Below are positions 52,370-61,383 of a DNA stretch of 64,000 nucleotides, one piece after another. Numbering within the stretch: position 1 is the first letter of the stretch; each line of letters opens with the position of its first letter. Location: NCBI RefSeq assembly GCF_025677645.1, contig NZ_CP106879.1, positions 3,410,001-3,474,000 of the forward strand. The letters run 5' to 3'. The notes under the pieces are model-generated. The model worked only from the letters and a program-made list of their open reading frames with translations. It was not told the DNA's origin and did not search any database. The position numbers and the translations under genes are program-made. This stretch comes from Curtobacterium poinsettiae. Lineage in GTDB: Bacteria; Actinomycetota; Actinomycetes; Actinomycetales; Microbacteriaceae.

Positions 52370-53689
52370 CTATCCCGCTGCGGCTGCCGTGAACCCCCGC
52401 GCCAGGTCCGCGGTGATGTCGTCGATGTGCTCGAGGCCGATCGACAGGCGGATGAGTCCGTCCCCCACCCCGGCGGCAGCCCGCTCGGCGGAGGACATCT
52501 GCACGTGGGTGGTCGATGCGGGGTGCACGACGAGCGAGCGGACGTCACCGAGGTTCGAGACGTGGTCGAACAGCTCGAGCGCCGCCACGAACCGTCGGCC
52601 CGCGGCGACCCCGCCGGCCAGGTCGAACGACAGCACGGCCGACGGCCCCTTCGGCACGTAGCGCTGCTGCAGGTGGTGCCACGGCGAGTCCGGCAGGCCG
52701 GCGTAGTGCACGTGCTCGACCTGGTCGTGCGCGTCGAGCCAGGTCGCCACCGTGGCGGCGTTCGACACGTGCCGGTCCATGCGGAGCGACAGCGTCTGGA
52801 TGCCCTGCAGCACCAGGAACGCGTTGAACGGTGCGATCGCGGGCCCGAGGTCGGCGGACAGCTTCGAGCGGGTGCGCTGGATGAACGCCCGTCGCCCGAA
52901 CTTCTCGGCGAAGTTCGTGTTCGCGAACCCGGACTGCTCGGTCGAGGCCAGCTGCGGGTACTGCTCGGCGTGCGCCGCCCAGTCGAAGTTCCCGCTGTCG
53001 ACGATGAGCCCGGCGATGGCGCTGCCGTGCCCGGCCAGGTACTTCGTCGCCGAGTGCACGACGATGTCGGCACCGTGCTCGATCGGGCGCACCAGGTACG
53101 GCGTCGCGATGGTGTTGTCGACGATGAGCGGCACACCGGCCTCGTGCGCGACCGCGGCCACCCCGGCGAAGTCCAGGACGTCCCCGCGGGGGTTCGGGAT
53201 GGACTCGCCGAAGAACGCCTTCGTCTCCGGGCGCACCGCCGACGCCCACTCGGACAGGTCGGTCGGGTCCTGCACGAACGTGAAGGTGATGCCGAGGTCC
53301 CGCAGGGTCGAGGCGAACAGCGTGTAGGTCGCGCCGTACAGCGAGGCGCTCGACACCACGTGGTCACCGGCGCGTGCGACGCCGAGCACGGCCAGCGACG
53401 TCGCCGCCTGTCCGGACGCCAGCGCCAGCGCACCGGTCCCGCCCTCGAGGTCGGCGATCCGGCGCTCGAGTGCTGCGGCCGACGGGTTGTTCACCCGCGT
53501 GTAAGTGTGGCCGGGGGCGTCGAGCATGAAGCGTGCGGCGGCGTCCTCGCCCGACGGGTAGACGTACGCGGCGCTCTGCGCGATCGGCGGTACGTTCGCG
53601 CCCCAACCCGGGTCGGCCTTGAAGCCGGCGCGGATCTGGCGGGTCTCGAACGCCCAGCCGTCCTCGGCGTTGGTCGACGCGGCACCCAT
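52370..53689 (-). CDS. metY: O-acetylhomoserine sulfhydrylase-type PLP enzyme
   Basis: The protein has 439 residues, the usual length for this group. The PLP Lys is in VVHSATKYLAGHG. Other signatures are YTRVNNPSAAALERRIADLEGG, SSASLYGATYTLF and VHPASTTHVQMS. It makes homocysteine from O-acetylhomoserine and sulfide. The ATG overlaps the monooxygenase stop as TGATG, so the two act together, suggesting use of sulfur released from an organic source. Confidence 0.9.
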   Translation of the reverse strand: MGAASTNAEDGWAFETRQIRAGFKADPGWGANVPPIAQSAAYVYPSGEDAAARFMLDAPGHTYTRVNNPSAAALERRIADLEGGTGALALASGQAATSLAVLGVARAGDHVVSSASLYGATYTLFASTLRDLGITFTFVQDPTDLSEWASAVRPETKAFFGESIPNPRGDVLDFAGVAAVAHEAGVPLIVDNTIATPYLVRPIEHGADIVVHSATKYLAGHGSAIAGLIVDSGNFDWAAHAEQYPQLASTEQSGFANTNFAEKFGRRAFIQRTRSKLSADLGPAIAPFNAFLVLQGIQTLSLRMDRHVSNAATVATWLDAHDQVEHVHYAGLPDSPWHHLQQRYVPKGPSAVLSFDLAGGVAAGRRFVAALELFDHVSNLGDVRSLVVHPASTTHVQMSSAERAAAGVGDGLIRLSIGLEHIDDITADLARGFTAAAAG

Positions 53690-54729
53690 CAGGACTGCGC
53701 CCCGACCGACTGCCGGACGAGCGGGATGACCTGCTCACCGAACCGGTCCATCTCCTCGAGCTGCGGCGAGAACTGCAGCAGGAGCGTGTCGACCCCGGCG
53801 TCCTCGAACTCCCGGATGCGGTCCGCCACCTGCGACGGCGTCCCGACGAACCCGGGGCGCAGGCCGCGGTTCGACACCGAGTAGTCCTCGAGCGAGGGCA
53901 CGTGCTCGAGCTGCGACTTCGAGATGAAGTCCTGGTACGACTCGTACGCCCCGCCGTGCTGCACGTCGGTGATCCGGGCGAGTTCCGCCTGCGCCTCTTC
54001 CTCGGTCTCGCGCACGATGACGTACGCGGCCATGCCGAACGCCTCGAACGGCGGCAGGCCAGCGTCGACGCGTCGCTGCTTCATCTCGTCGATCTTCGCG
54101 CGGAGTTCCTCGACGGTGCCGCCGTGCGTGACGTAGGCGTCGGCGTACCCGGTGATCGCGGCCTTGCCGGCCTCGCTCTCCCCACCGGCGTAGATGCGCG
54201 GCGTCACGCGGGGCTTCGGCTCGAGGTGCGCGTTCTCGATGTCGTAGTACTCGCCCGAGAACGAGTACGGGGTCTCGCGCCACAGGCCCTTCATGACCTC
54301 GACGAACTCCGCGGTGCGTTTGTACCGGTCGTCGTGCTCCGAGAAGATCCCGCCGTACTGCTTCGCTTCCTCCGCCCACCAGGCGCTCACGACGTTGAAG
54401 GTGAACCGGCCGCACGAGATGTCGTCGATCGTCGCCGCCTGCTTCGCCGTCACCGCCGGCAGGTGGTACCCGGGACGCATCGCCGCCATGATCTCGAGGC
54501 GCTCGGTCGTCGCCGCGATCGCCGCCGCGAGCGACCAGGCCTCGAGCGAGGGCGCCGCGGTGCCCTTGATGTCGTTGAGGTTGAGCTCCGGCACGAGCGT
54601 CAGGTCGAAGCCGATCCGCTCGGCGCGCTGCGCCAGGCGCTTCACGTAGTCGAAGGTGACCGGCATGTTCTCGTTGTCGACGTTGCGCAGCCAGCCGCCG
54701 AAGAGCGGGGTCCAGTATCCGAATCGCAC
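53689..54729 (-). CDS. FMN-dependent LLM-class monooxygenase (SfnG/SsuD-like)
   Basis: The protein has 346 residues from a GTG with AAGGA six bases upstream. A luciferase-like TIM barrel is shown by FGYWTPLFGGWLRNVDNE, GFDLTLVPELNLND, RPGYHLPAVTAKQAATIDDIS and RFTFNVVSAWWAEEAKQYGG. It resembles dimethylsulfone and alkanesulfonate monooxygenases, which release sulfite from C-S compounds using reduced FMN. No flavin reductase is nearby. It is coupled to the MetY-type gene. Confidence 0.88.
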   Translation of the reverse strand: MRFGYWTPLFGGWLRNVDNENMPVTFDYVKRLAQRAERIGFDLTLVPELNLNDIKGTAAPSLEAWSLAAAIAATTERLEIMAAMRPGYHLPAVTAKQAATIDDISCGRFTFNVVSAWWAEEAKQYGGIFSEHDDRYKRTAEFVEVMKGLWRETPYSFSGEYYDIENAHLEPKPRVTPRIYAGGESEAGKAAITGYADAYVTHGGTVEELRAKIDEMKQRRVDAGLPPFEAFGMAAYVIVRETEEEAQAELARITDVQHGGAYESYQDFISKSQLEHVPSLEDYSVSNRGLRPGFVGTPSQVADRIREFEDAGVDTLLLQFSPQLEEMDRFGEQVIPLVRQSVGAQS

Positions 54730-54820
54730 GATGGTTCCTTGGGGGTGTGGGAAGGCGGACTGGCGGGAGCCGCTGGTTGACGACGCGAAGCGTTGTGCGG
54801 GTCGCGCTGCCGGAGCCAGC

Positions 54821-54854
54821 GGAGGCAGTCGTGGCGGGCCCGCCACGGGCCTCC
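54821..54854. repeat. Dispersed palindrome, family I, copy D
   Basis: GGAGGC-AGTCGTGGCGGG faces CCCGCCACG-GGCCTCC. It lies in the spacer between the ATP-grasp gene and the monooxygenase, both leftward, so it may act as an internal terminator or processing site. Confidence 0.7.
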
Positions 54855-54875
54855 AGTCCGGTGGGTCTTGCGTCC

Positions 54876-55874
54876 TCAGGCCGTGAGCTGCGCCGCGTAC
54901 TCGTCGGCCAGGAGGCCGCCGAGGTACCGGGCGATGGAGCGCGGGCCGGAGGCCGGCGCGGACTCTTCGACCGCGGGGTTGTAGTTCGTGTTCGTGTTGA
55001 TGTCGTAGACCACGGTGCGGCCGTCCGTCGTCTCCATGAACTCGACGCCCGCGATGGTGATGCGCTGGTCGGCGAGGAACGTGCGGAGCTGCTGGACCAG
55101 CGGGTGCTCGGCGGTGACCTCGGTGCGGACGCTGAACGCCGGGGGCGCCCCGGCGATCTCGGTGCCGGGGACGTCGCAGACCGCACCCGCGATGGTCTGC
55201 GGGACCTCGCACGCGTCGGCCGGGCAGAGCTCGAAGCTGCCGGCGCTCGTGTCCACGCGGACGGCGTAGACGAACTCGCCGCCGACGAACTCGACGCGCG
55301 TGATGAAGGGCTCGCGGGCCGTCAGGTACTCCTGCAGCAGGGTGATGCCGTCGACCGGGGCCTCGAACTCGGGGCTGTCGACGTAGGCGTCGAACTCGGC
55401 GAGCGAGTCGAACCGCCGCACGCCCAGGCCCTTGCCGCCCTGGTTGTGCTTCGTGATGAACGGCACGTCCTGCCCGTCGGTGAAGGTGCGGGCGGCGTCC
55501 TTGAGCGTCGACGTGCCGAACACGGCGGTGGTGCGGGGCACGTCGAACCCGGCCTGCTGCAGGAGACCGTGCTGGGAGACCTTCGACACCTCGAGCTCGA
55601 GCACGTGGCTGCCGCCCACGACCTGGCGGCCGGCGCGCTCGAGCCAGCCGAGGATCGCCCGGGTGTACTCCTTGCTGTGCTCGTGGCCGCGGGTGTGGGA
55701 GCTCGCGGACATGCGGCTCCAGTAGACGCCGGGTGCCGGCTCGGCCGCGAGGTCGATCTGCCCCTCGGTCAGCAGGATCTCCTCGACCGGGACACCCTCG
55801 GCCTCGAAGGCGGCGGCGAGCGGCGGGAACCACTCGGGGTTCTCGTGGATGACGTACACGCGGGGAGTGCTCAC
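54876..55874 (-). CDS. ATP-grasp ligase, RimK-like
   Basis: The protein has 332 residues. The preATP-grasp part is PRVYVIHENPEWFPPLAAAF. The ATP-binding half includes DVPFITKHNQGGKGLGVRRF, LLQEYLTAREPFITRVEFVGGEF, and the metal site VEFMETTDGRTVVYDINTN. It should form an amide or thioester using ATP. The substrate is unknown. It lies upstream of the monooxygenase with 146 bp between, so joint action in sulfur or peptide metabolism is only suggested. Confidence 0.82.
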   Translation of the reverse strand: MSTPRVYVIHENPEWFPPLAAAFEAEGVPVEEILLTEGQIDLAAEPAPGVYWSRMSASSHTRGHEHSKEYTRAILGWLERAGRQVVGGSHVLELEVSKVSQHGLLQQAGFDVPRTTAVFGTSTLKDAARTFTDGQDVPFITKHNQGGKGLGVRRFDSLAEFDAYVDSPEFEAPVDGITLLQEYLTAREPFITRVEFVGGEFVYAVRVDTSAGSFELCPADACEVPQTIAGAVCDVPGTEIAGAPPAFSVRTEVTAEHPLVQQLRTFLADQRITIAGVEFMETTDGRTVVYDINTNTNYNPAVEESAPASGPRSIARYLGGLLADEYAAQLTA

Positions 55875-55965
55875 GCCCCCACCCTAGGCACGGTATACCG
55901 CACGTGCCCAAGTGTGTGACGCGGCGTTGCTTCGCGGCGAGGGCCGCGCGGGGTCCTGGTCGCTC

Positions 55966-56028
55966 GGTGCGAGGTTCCGTACTCGGTGCGACCTGCTCGC
56001 CGTCGCACGGCGTACGGAACCTCGCACC
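55966..56028. repeat. 63-bp nested palindrome, family II, copy 2
   Basis: It has the same 15-bp terminal arms as copy 1 (GGTGCGAGGTTCCGT and complement) and the same total length. The internal part differs. It lies just past the stop of the MmyB-type regulator gene. A further half-site, CCTCGCACCGTGCGAGGTC, follows near 56050. Confidence 0.85.
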
Positions 56029-56070
56029 GTTCGGTACCGGCGGTGGTCGACCTCGCACCGTGCGAGGTCT

Positions 56071-56913
56071 TCAGCCGGCGAAGGTCTGCTGTCCGACGAC
56101 GCCGAGGAGCTCGAGCTTCTGCGCGTCCTCCGATCCCGGAGGCGCCGTGAACAGCAGCAGTGCCTGCGCCTGGTCGTCGGTGTGCAGCACCTGGCAGTCG
56201 ACGGTGATGCGGCCGAGCTCCGGCTGCACGATCGTCTTGTTGTCCGACCAGCGCGTGGCGACCTCGTGCTTCGCCCAGAGCTCGCGGAACTCGGGGCTGC
56301 GGGCCTCCAGCTCGGCGATGAGCTCGGCGGCCCGGCGGTCGCCCGGGCCGGCCAGGCCGACGGTCGCGCGGAGCGACGCGACGACGGTCCGCCCCAGTCG
56401 TCCGTGTTGCTCGGGTGCGTACTTGGCGCGTTCCTCGCCCGTCACGAACCACCGCCACGCCTGGTACCGCTGGTTGCCGGCCAGGCCGACCGAGGTGCCG
56501 AGGAGTGCCGCAGCGAGCCGGTTCTCGACCAGGGTCTCGCCCAGGTGGCTCACGACGATCGCCGGGGTGTCCTCGAGCCGGTCGAGCACGCGCAGGATGG
56601 CGGGGTCGACGTGGTCGGCGCGGTGCATCCGGGTCGGGGCGTTCTGCCCGGCCAGGTGGAACAGGTGGTCGCGCTCGTCGAGGCTGCAGCGCAAGGCCCG
56701 GGCGATCGCCGCGATCATCTGCTCGGACGGCTGCGGACCGCGCTGCTGCTCGAGTCGCGTGTAGTAGTCGACGGACATCCCGGCGAGGGCGGCGACCTCC
56801 TCACGGCGGAGCCCCGGGGTCCGGCGTCGCGGACCCTGCCCGAGACCGACGTCCTCGGGGCGCAACAGCTCCCGGCGACGGCGGAGGAAGTCGGCGAGCG
56901 CGGCACGGTCCAT
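56071..56913 (-). CDS. HTH regulator with MmyB-like ligand domain
   Basis: The protein has 280 residues. The XRE-type HTH spans residues 5 to 85 with the family hallmark RRTPGLRREEVAALAGMSVDYYTRLEQQRGPQPS. The C-terminal MmyB/PAS-like domain (PAIVVSHLGETLVENRLAAALLG, RWFVTGEERAKYAPEQH) binds a fatty-acid-like ligand in relatives. It is divergent from an SDR gene, a very common pairing in actinobacteria. Confidence 0.92.
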   Translation of the reverse strand: MDRAALADFLRRRRELLRPEDVGLGQGPRRRTPGLRREEVAALAGMSVDYYTRLEQQRGPQPSEQMIAAIARALRCSLDERDHLFHLAGQNAPTRMHRADHVDPAILRVLDRLEDTPAIVVSHLGETLVENRLAAALLGTSVGLAGNQRYQAWRWFVTGEERAKYAPEQHGRLGRTVVASLRATVGLAGPGDRRAAELIAELEARSPEFRELWAKHEVATRWSDNKTIVQPELGRITVDCQVLHTDDQAQALLLFTAPPGSEDAQKLELLGVVGQQTFAG

Positions 56914-56948
56914 GGGTCGATCATCGTCCGGTTCGCGTCGAGGTGCCA

Positions 56949-56963
56949 GGGATCGCCGATCCC
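56949..56963. promoter_or_regulatory. 15-bp palindrome in regulator/SDR promoter
   Basis: GGGATC-GCC-GATCCC lies between the divergent starts and is a plausible operator for the MmyB-type regulator. Confidence 0.5.
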
Positions 56964-57014
56964 CCGATGACCGCGCTCTGGTTGCACCCCTGCCCGCGGA
57001 GCATCGTCGTGGTC

Positions 57015-57755
57015 ATGGACATCACGAACTCCACCGTCTTCATCCCCGGCGCGACCTCGGGCATCGGTCTCGCGCTCGCCCAGCGTCTGCAGGCCGCCGG
57101 CAGTACCGTCGTCATCGGCGGGCGTCGTCAGGCGCTCCTCGACTCCCTCGCCGCCGAGCACGGCTTCGGCACCGTGCAGATCGACGTCGCGGACGCGGCG
57201 TCGATCGAGGCCGCTGCCAGCTCGGTGCTCGAGGCGTACCCGACCCTCGACGCCCTCATCACCATGTCCGGCATCATGCGCAACGAGGACCTGCGTTCCT
57301 CGGATCACATGGACGACGCGATCGAGACCATCCAGACGAATCTCGTCGGGACGATCCGGCTCATCGACGCCTTCCTGCCGCACCTGCTCGCCCAGCCCGC
57401 CGCGACGCTGATGACCGTCACGTCCGGTCTCGCGTTCGTGCCGCTGACCGCCACGCCGACCTACAACGCCACGAAGGCCGGGGTGCACTCGTACACCCAG
57501 GCCCTGCGACAGCAGCTCGTCGGTTCGTCCGTCGAGGTGCTCGAGCTCGCCCCGCCGGCCGTCATGACCGACCTGATGGGCGGCGCCGACTTCGGCGGGA
57601 TGCCGCTCGACGCCTTCGCCGACGAGGTCATGGCGCTCATCGAGTCCGGCGCTGCCCCGGAGATCCTGGTGCAGAACGTGCACCCGCTGCGCTTCGCCGA
57701 GCGGAACGGCAACCACCAGCAGATCCTCGAGATGATGGCGTCCCGCGAGCACTGA
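57015..57755 (+). CDS. Short-chain dehydrogenase/reductase
   Basis: The protein has 246 residues. The cofactor loop is IPGATSGIGLALAQRL, followed by DALITMSGIMRNEDL in the NNAG position. The catalytic Ser is in TVTSGLAFVP, with Tyr/Lys in YNATKAGVH. It is DltE-like in length and motifs. The natural substrate is unknown. It is controlled, by inference, by the divergent MmyB-type regulator. Confidence 0.9.
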   Translation: MDITNSTVFIPGATSGIGLALAQRLQAAGSTVVIGGRRQALLDSLAAEHGFGTVQIDVADAASIEAAASSVLEAYPTLDALITMSGIMRNEDLRSSDHMDDAIETIQTNLVGTIRLIDAFLPHLLAQPAATLMTVTSGLAFVPLTATPTYNATKAGVHSYTQALRQQLVGSSVEVLELAPPAVMTDLMGGADFGGMPLDAFADEVMALIESGAAPEILVQNVHPLRFAERNGNHQQILEMMASREH

Positions 57756-57769
57756 CCCCGGCGACGGAC

Positions 57770-57832
57770 GGTGCGAGGTTCTGTGTTCGGTGCGAGGCAC
57801 TTCGGCTCGCACCGACCACGGAACCTCGCACC
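57770..57832. repeat. 63-bp nested palindrome, family II, copy 3
   Basis: The outer arms read GGTGCGAGGTTCTGT and ACGGAACCTCGCACC (one mismatch). The inner palindrome is TCGGTGCGAG...CTCGCACCGA. It lies 15 bp past the SDR stop. With copy 2 it brackets the regulator/SDR pair. Confidence 0.85.
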
Positions 57833-57897
57833 ATCGCGGTCAGCTAGCACGCGGGGCGCGGGCGTCACGCGGATCCGGACGCGGAGCGAGGAACGGA

Positions 57898-58749
57898 CTA
57901 CTCCGCAGCCGCGAGGACCGTCCGACCGAGCCTTACGAAGTCGTCGACACCGATCGCCTCACCCCGGGCGGTCGGGTCGATGCCCGCCGCCGTCAGGACC
58001 TCGGACGCGTGCGCACTGCCGCCGAGCACCCCGGACAGGCTCTGCCGCAGCATCTTGCGCCGCTGCTGGAATGCGGCGTCCACCAGCGTGAACACTCGCG
58101 ACCGCAGGAGTTCGTCGCCCGGGGGCTCGTGACGGTCGAACGCCACCAGGACACTGTCGACGTTCGGCACCGGCCAGAAGACCTGACGGCTGACCAATCC
58201 GGCAGTGCTCCACGACCCGTACCAGGCGGCCTTGACGCTCGGTGAACCGTAGACCTTGCTGCCGGGGCCGGCGGCCAGCCGGTACCCGACCTCGGCCTGC
58301 ACCATGACGAGCGACCGCTCGATCGACGGGAAGGTCGCGAGCAGGTGCAGCAGCACGGGCACGGAGATGTTGTAGGGCAGGTTCGCGACGAGGTGCGTCG
58401 GCTCGACGTCGAGGTCCGACGCGGCGACCGTCATGGCGTCCTGCTGGACCACGGTCAGCGTGGCGTCGGGCTGCAACGCGGCGACCGTCGCGGGGAGCTT
58501 GGCGGCCAGGCGCTTGTCGATCTCGACGGCGGTGACGGGTGCGCCGGTCTCGGTGAGCCCGAGCGTCAACGATCCGAGCCCCGGCCCGATCTCGAGCACC
58601 TGTGCCGACGGGGTCACACCGGCGACGGACACGATGCGCCGCACGGTGTTGGCGTCGTGCACGAAGTTCTGCCCGAGCTTCTTCGTCGGGGTGACGTCGA
58701 GTTCGGCCGCGAGCTCCCGGATCTCCGCCGGGCCGAGCAGTGCACCCAC
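57898..58749 (-). CDS. rsmA: 16S rRNA dimethyladenosine transferase
   Basis: The protein has 283 residues. The SAM motif is [15 protein letters not shown] and the catalytic motif is [24 protein letters not shown] is the typical N-terminal stretch. It dimethylates two adenines near the 3' end of 16S rRNA. A GTG just after the tatD stop was chosen; an earlier start would overlap tatD by 34 bases. Confidence 0.96.
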   Translation of the reverse strand: MGALLGPAEIRELAAELDVTPTKKLGQNFVHDANTVRRIVSVAGVTPSAQVLEIGPGLGSLTLGLTETGAPVTAVEIDKRLAAKLPATVAALQPDATLTVVQQDAMTVAASDLDVEPTHLVANLPYNISVPVLLHLLATFPSIERSLVMVQAEVGYRLAAGPGSKVYGSPSVKAAWYGSWSTAGLVSRQVFWPVPNVDSVLVAFDRHEPPGDELLRSRVFTLVDAAFQQRRKMLRQSLSGVLGGSAHASEVLTAAGIDPTARGEAIGVDDFVRLGRTVLAAAE

Positions 58750-58751
58750 GA

Positions 58752-59684
58752 CTACTCGTCCACCGTCACGGGCTCGGCGTCCCACGCGCCGTAGACGAGC
58801 TCGGTGTTCGAGGCGATCTGGGCCGCGAGCATCGAGGCGTCCGTGCCGAGCGTCTCCGCCATCGACCGCAGGGTGAGGGGGATGAGGTACGGCGCGTTCG
58901 GGCGACCACGGAACGGGGTGGGCGTCAGGAACGGGGCGTCCGTCTCGATCATGATCAGGTGCCGCGGGGCGACCACCAGGGCTTCACGCAGCACGGCGGC
59001 GTTCTTGAACGTGACCGTGCCGGCGAAGGACATGTACCAGCCGCGCTCGGCGCAGAGCCGGGCGAGGTCCGGGCCGCCGGAGAAGCAGTGGAAGACGGTC
59101 CGCTCCGGGGCACCCACGCGGTCGAGGACCTCGACCACGGCGTCGTGCGCGTCGCGGTCGTGGATCGTCAGCGCGAGGTCGTGCTCCTTCGCGATGCGGA
59201 TGTGCTCCTCGAACGAACGGACCTGGGCGTCACGGCCGTCCTCGCCGGTGCGGAAGAAGTCGAGGCCGGTCTCACCGATCGCCCGGACCCGCGGCAGTGC
59301 GGCGAGCCGTTCGATCCCGGCGAGGTGCTCGTCGAGCAGCCCCTGTTCCTGCAGCACGGGCGCTTCGTTCGGGTGCAGCGCGACGGCCGCCAGGACCCGG
59401 GGCTCCCGAGCGGCGATCGACGCCGACCACTCCGAGGTGGCGAGGTCGGTGCCGACCTGAACGACACCGCGCACGCCGACGCTCGACGCGCGGTCGAGGT
59501 GCTCGCGGTACTCGAGCGGACCGTCACCCCCGTCGCCGACACCGTCGGCGATCTCCATGTGGGTGTGGTTGTCGTACACCGGCACGACGAGCGCCTGCGG
59601 AAGCGGCGGGTACGTCAGGTCGCGCTTCGAGCCACCGGACGCTCCGTCACCGCGGGACCGGACGTGCGACTCGGCGTCGGTCAC
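58752..59684 (-). CDS. tatD: TatD family metal-dependent DNase
   Basis: The protein has 310 residues. Metal ligands are in [41 protein letters not shown] and [16 protein letters not shown]. Family members are 3'-5' exonucleases involved in DNA quality control. The GTG overlaps the metG stop as GTGA. The N-terminus has a short Ser/Gly/Arg extension. Confidence 0.95.
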   Translation of the reverse strand: MTDAESHVRSRGDGASGGSKRDLTYPPLPQALVVPVYDNHTHMEIADGVGDGGDGPLEYREHLDRASSVGVRGVVQVGTDLATSEWSASIAAREPRVLAAVALHPNEAPVLQEQGLLDEHLAGIERLAALPRVRAIGETGLDFFRTGEDGRDAQVRSFEEHIRIAKEHDLALTIHDRDAHDAVVEVLDRVGAPERTVFHCFSGGPDLARLCAERGWYMSFAGTVTFKNAAVLREALVVAPRHLIMIETDAPFLTPTPFRGRPNAPYLIPLTLRSMAETLGTDASMLAAQIASNTELVYGAWDAEPVTVDE

Positions 59685-61249
59685 GCGGAGACCTGCTCGA
59701 TCCGGGGGAACAGCCCGCTCTCGAGGGGCACCACGTGCGACGCACCCTGCCACTCGTACGCGCGGTCGACCCGCTGCTCGGCGACGGACCCGCCGGCGCC
59801 GATCGAGGCCCAGAGCTTCTCGGTCGCCTTCGGCATGACCGGGGACAGCAGGACGGTGACGGTGCCGAGGCCGCGGAGCGCGGTGGTCAGGACGGTACCG
59901 AGGCGCTCGCGGTCGGCGTCGTCCTTCGCCAGGGCCCAGGGCGCCTGCTCGGTGATGTACCCGTTCAGGGCGTCGACGAGCTCCCACACGCTGGCGATGG
60001 CCTCGTGCGGGGCGAAGGCGGCGATGGCGGCGTCGGCACGCTCGGTGACCGACACGGCCAGGGCGTCAATCGCCTGGTCGGACTCGGTCAACTCGGCGCG
60101 CACCGGGACCTCGCCGTCGTAGTACTTCTGCAGCATGGCGACCAGGCGCGACGCCAGGTTGCCGTACCCGTTCGCGAGCTCGGCCTGGTAGCGCGCCGAG
60201 ATGTCCTCCCAGCTGAAGTTGCCGTCCTGCCCGAAGGTGATGGCGCGCAGGAAGTAGTAGCGGAACGCGTCGGAACCGAACGTGTCCGTGATCTCGGACG
60301 GCGCGATGCCGGTCAGCTTCGACTTGGACATCTTCTCGCCGCCGACGAGCAGCCAGCCGTGGCCGAAGACGCGCTCCGGGACGGGCAGACCAGCGGCCAT
60401 GAGCATCGCCGGCCAGATGACGGCGTGGAAGCGGGCGATGTCCTTGCCGACGATGTGGACGCTCGGCCAGAGGCGCCGGAAGGCCTCGTCGTCGTCGGTG
60501 CCGTAGCCGAGGGCCGTGACGTAGTTGAGCAGGGCGTCGAACCACACGTACAGCACGTGGTCGCTGTCCCACGGGATCGTGATGCCCCAGTCGAAGCTGG
60601 AACGCGAGATCGACAGGTCGCGGAGCCCCTGCTTGACGAACGAGATGATCTCGTTGCGGACGCTCTCGGGCTGGATGAACAGCGGGTTCGACTCGTACAG
60701 GTCGAGCAGGCGCTGCTCGAAGTCGGACATCCGGAAGAAGTAGTTGCGCTCGGCCAGGACCTCGACCGGGATCGAGTGGATCGCGCAGACCTGCTGACCC
60801 TCGTACGCACCGGTGCCGGCGACCAGGTCGCTCGGCTGCTTGTACTCCTCGCAACCCACGCAGTAGAAGCCCTCGAACTCGCCGGCGTAGATGAAGCCGT
60901 CGTCGTAGAGCTTCTGCAGGAACGCCGTCACGCCACGCTCGTGCCGTTCGTCGGTGGTGCGGATGAAGTCGTCGTTCGCGACGTCGACCGTGTCGAGCAG
61001 TGGCTTCCAGGCATCGTTGACCAGGCGGTCTGCCCATTCCTTGGGCGAGACGTCGTTCGCCGAGGCGGTGCGCAGGATCTTCTGCCCGTGCTCGTCCGTG
61101 CCGGTGAGCAGCCAGGTGTCGTCACCGCGCTGCCGGTGCCAGCGCGCGAGGAAGTCCGCGGCGACCTCGGTGTAGGCGTGCCCGATGTGGGGCACGTCGT
61201 TCACGTAGAAGATCGGCGTGGTGATGCTGAACGAGGACCCGGCGGACAT
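59681..61249 (-). CDS. metG: Methionine-tRNA ligase
   Basis: The protein has 522 residues. The HIGH-type motif is PHIGHAYTEVAADF and the KMSKS motif is GEKMSKSKLTG. One zinc knuckle is CVGCEEYK, the short-knuckle actinobacterial type. The anticodon-binding helical domain follows. The C-terminal EMAP-like domain is absent. The ATG has AGGA eight bases upstream. Confidence 0.97.
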   Translation of the reverse strand: MSAGSSFSITTPIFYVNDVPHIGHAYTEVAADFLARWHRQRGDDTWLLTGTDEHGQKILRTASANDVSPKEWADRLVNDAWKPLLDTVDVANDDFIRTTDERHERGVTAFLQKLYDDGFIYAGEFEGFYCVGCEEYKQPSDLVAGTGAYEGQQVCAIHSIPVEVLAERNYFFRMSDFEQRLLDLYESNPLFIQPESVRNEIISFVKQGLRDLSISRSSFDWGITIPWDSDHVLYVWFDALLNYVTALGYGTDDDEAFRRLWPSVHIVGKDIARFHAVIWPAMLMAAGLPVPERVFGHGWLLVGGEKMSKSKLTGIAPSEITDTFGSDAFRYYFLRAITFGQDGNFSWEDISARYQAELANGYGNLASRLVAMLQKYYDGEVPVRAELTESDQAIDALAVSVTERADAAIAAFAPHEAIASVWELVDALNGYITEQAPWALAKDDADRERLGTVLTTALRGLGTVTVLLSPVMPKATEKLWASIGAGGSVAEQRVDRAYEWQGASHVVPLESGLFPRIEQVSA

Positions 61250-61310
61250 GCGGACCATCCTACGGGCGCACGGAACCCCGATGACGCGTGCGGCGGTGGA
61301 CTGTGGAGAA

Positions 61311-61358
61311 CCGGGTCCGGGAGGCCCGTGACGGGCCCGCCCCGCGCCTCCAGACCGG
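61311..61358. repeat. Dispersed palindrome, family I, copy E
   Basis: On the minus strand it reads GGAGGCGCGGGGCGGGCCCG followed by TCACGGGCCTCC. It lies between rsmI and metG, both leftward, in a spacer of about 134 bp. Confidence 0.75.
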
Positions 61359-61383
61359 CGAACGGGAACGTGACGAGCCTCGC

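Noticed and set aside
51431..53884. 817-residue open frame on the plus strand
   Set aside because: It lies opposite ispE, metY and part of the monooxygenase, is Arg/Gly/His-rich with no motif, and results from high third-position GC of the real genes.
53689..56058. Single 789-residue fusion of ATP-grasp and monooxygenase
   Set aside because: The upstream part is a wrong-frame reading of the ATP-grasp gene; the monooxygenase has its own GTG with a ribosome site.
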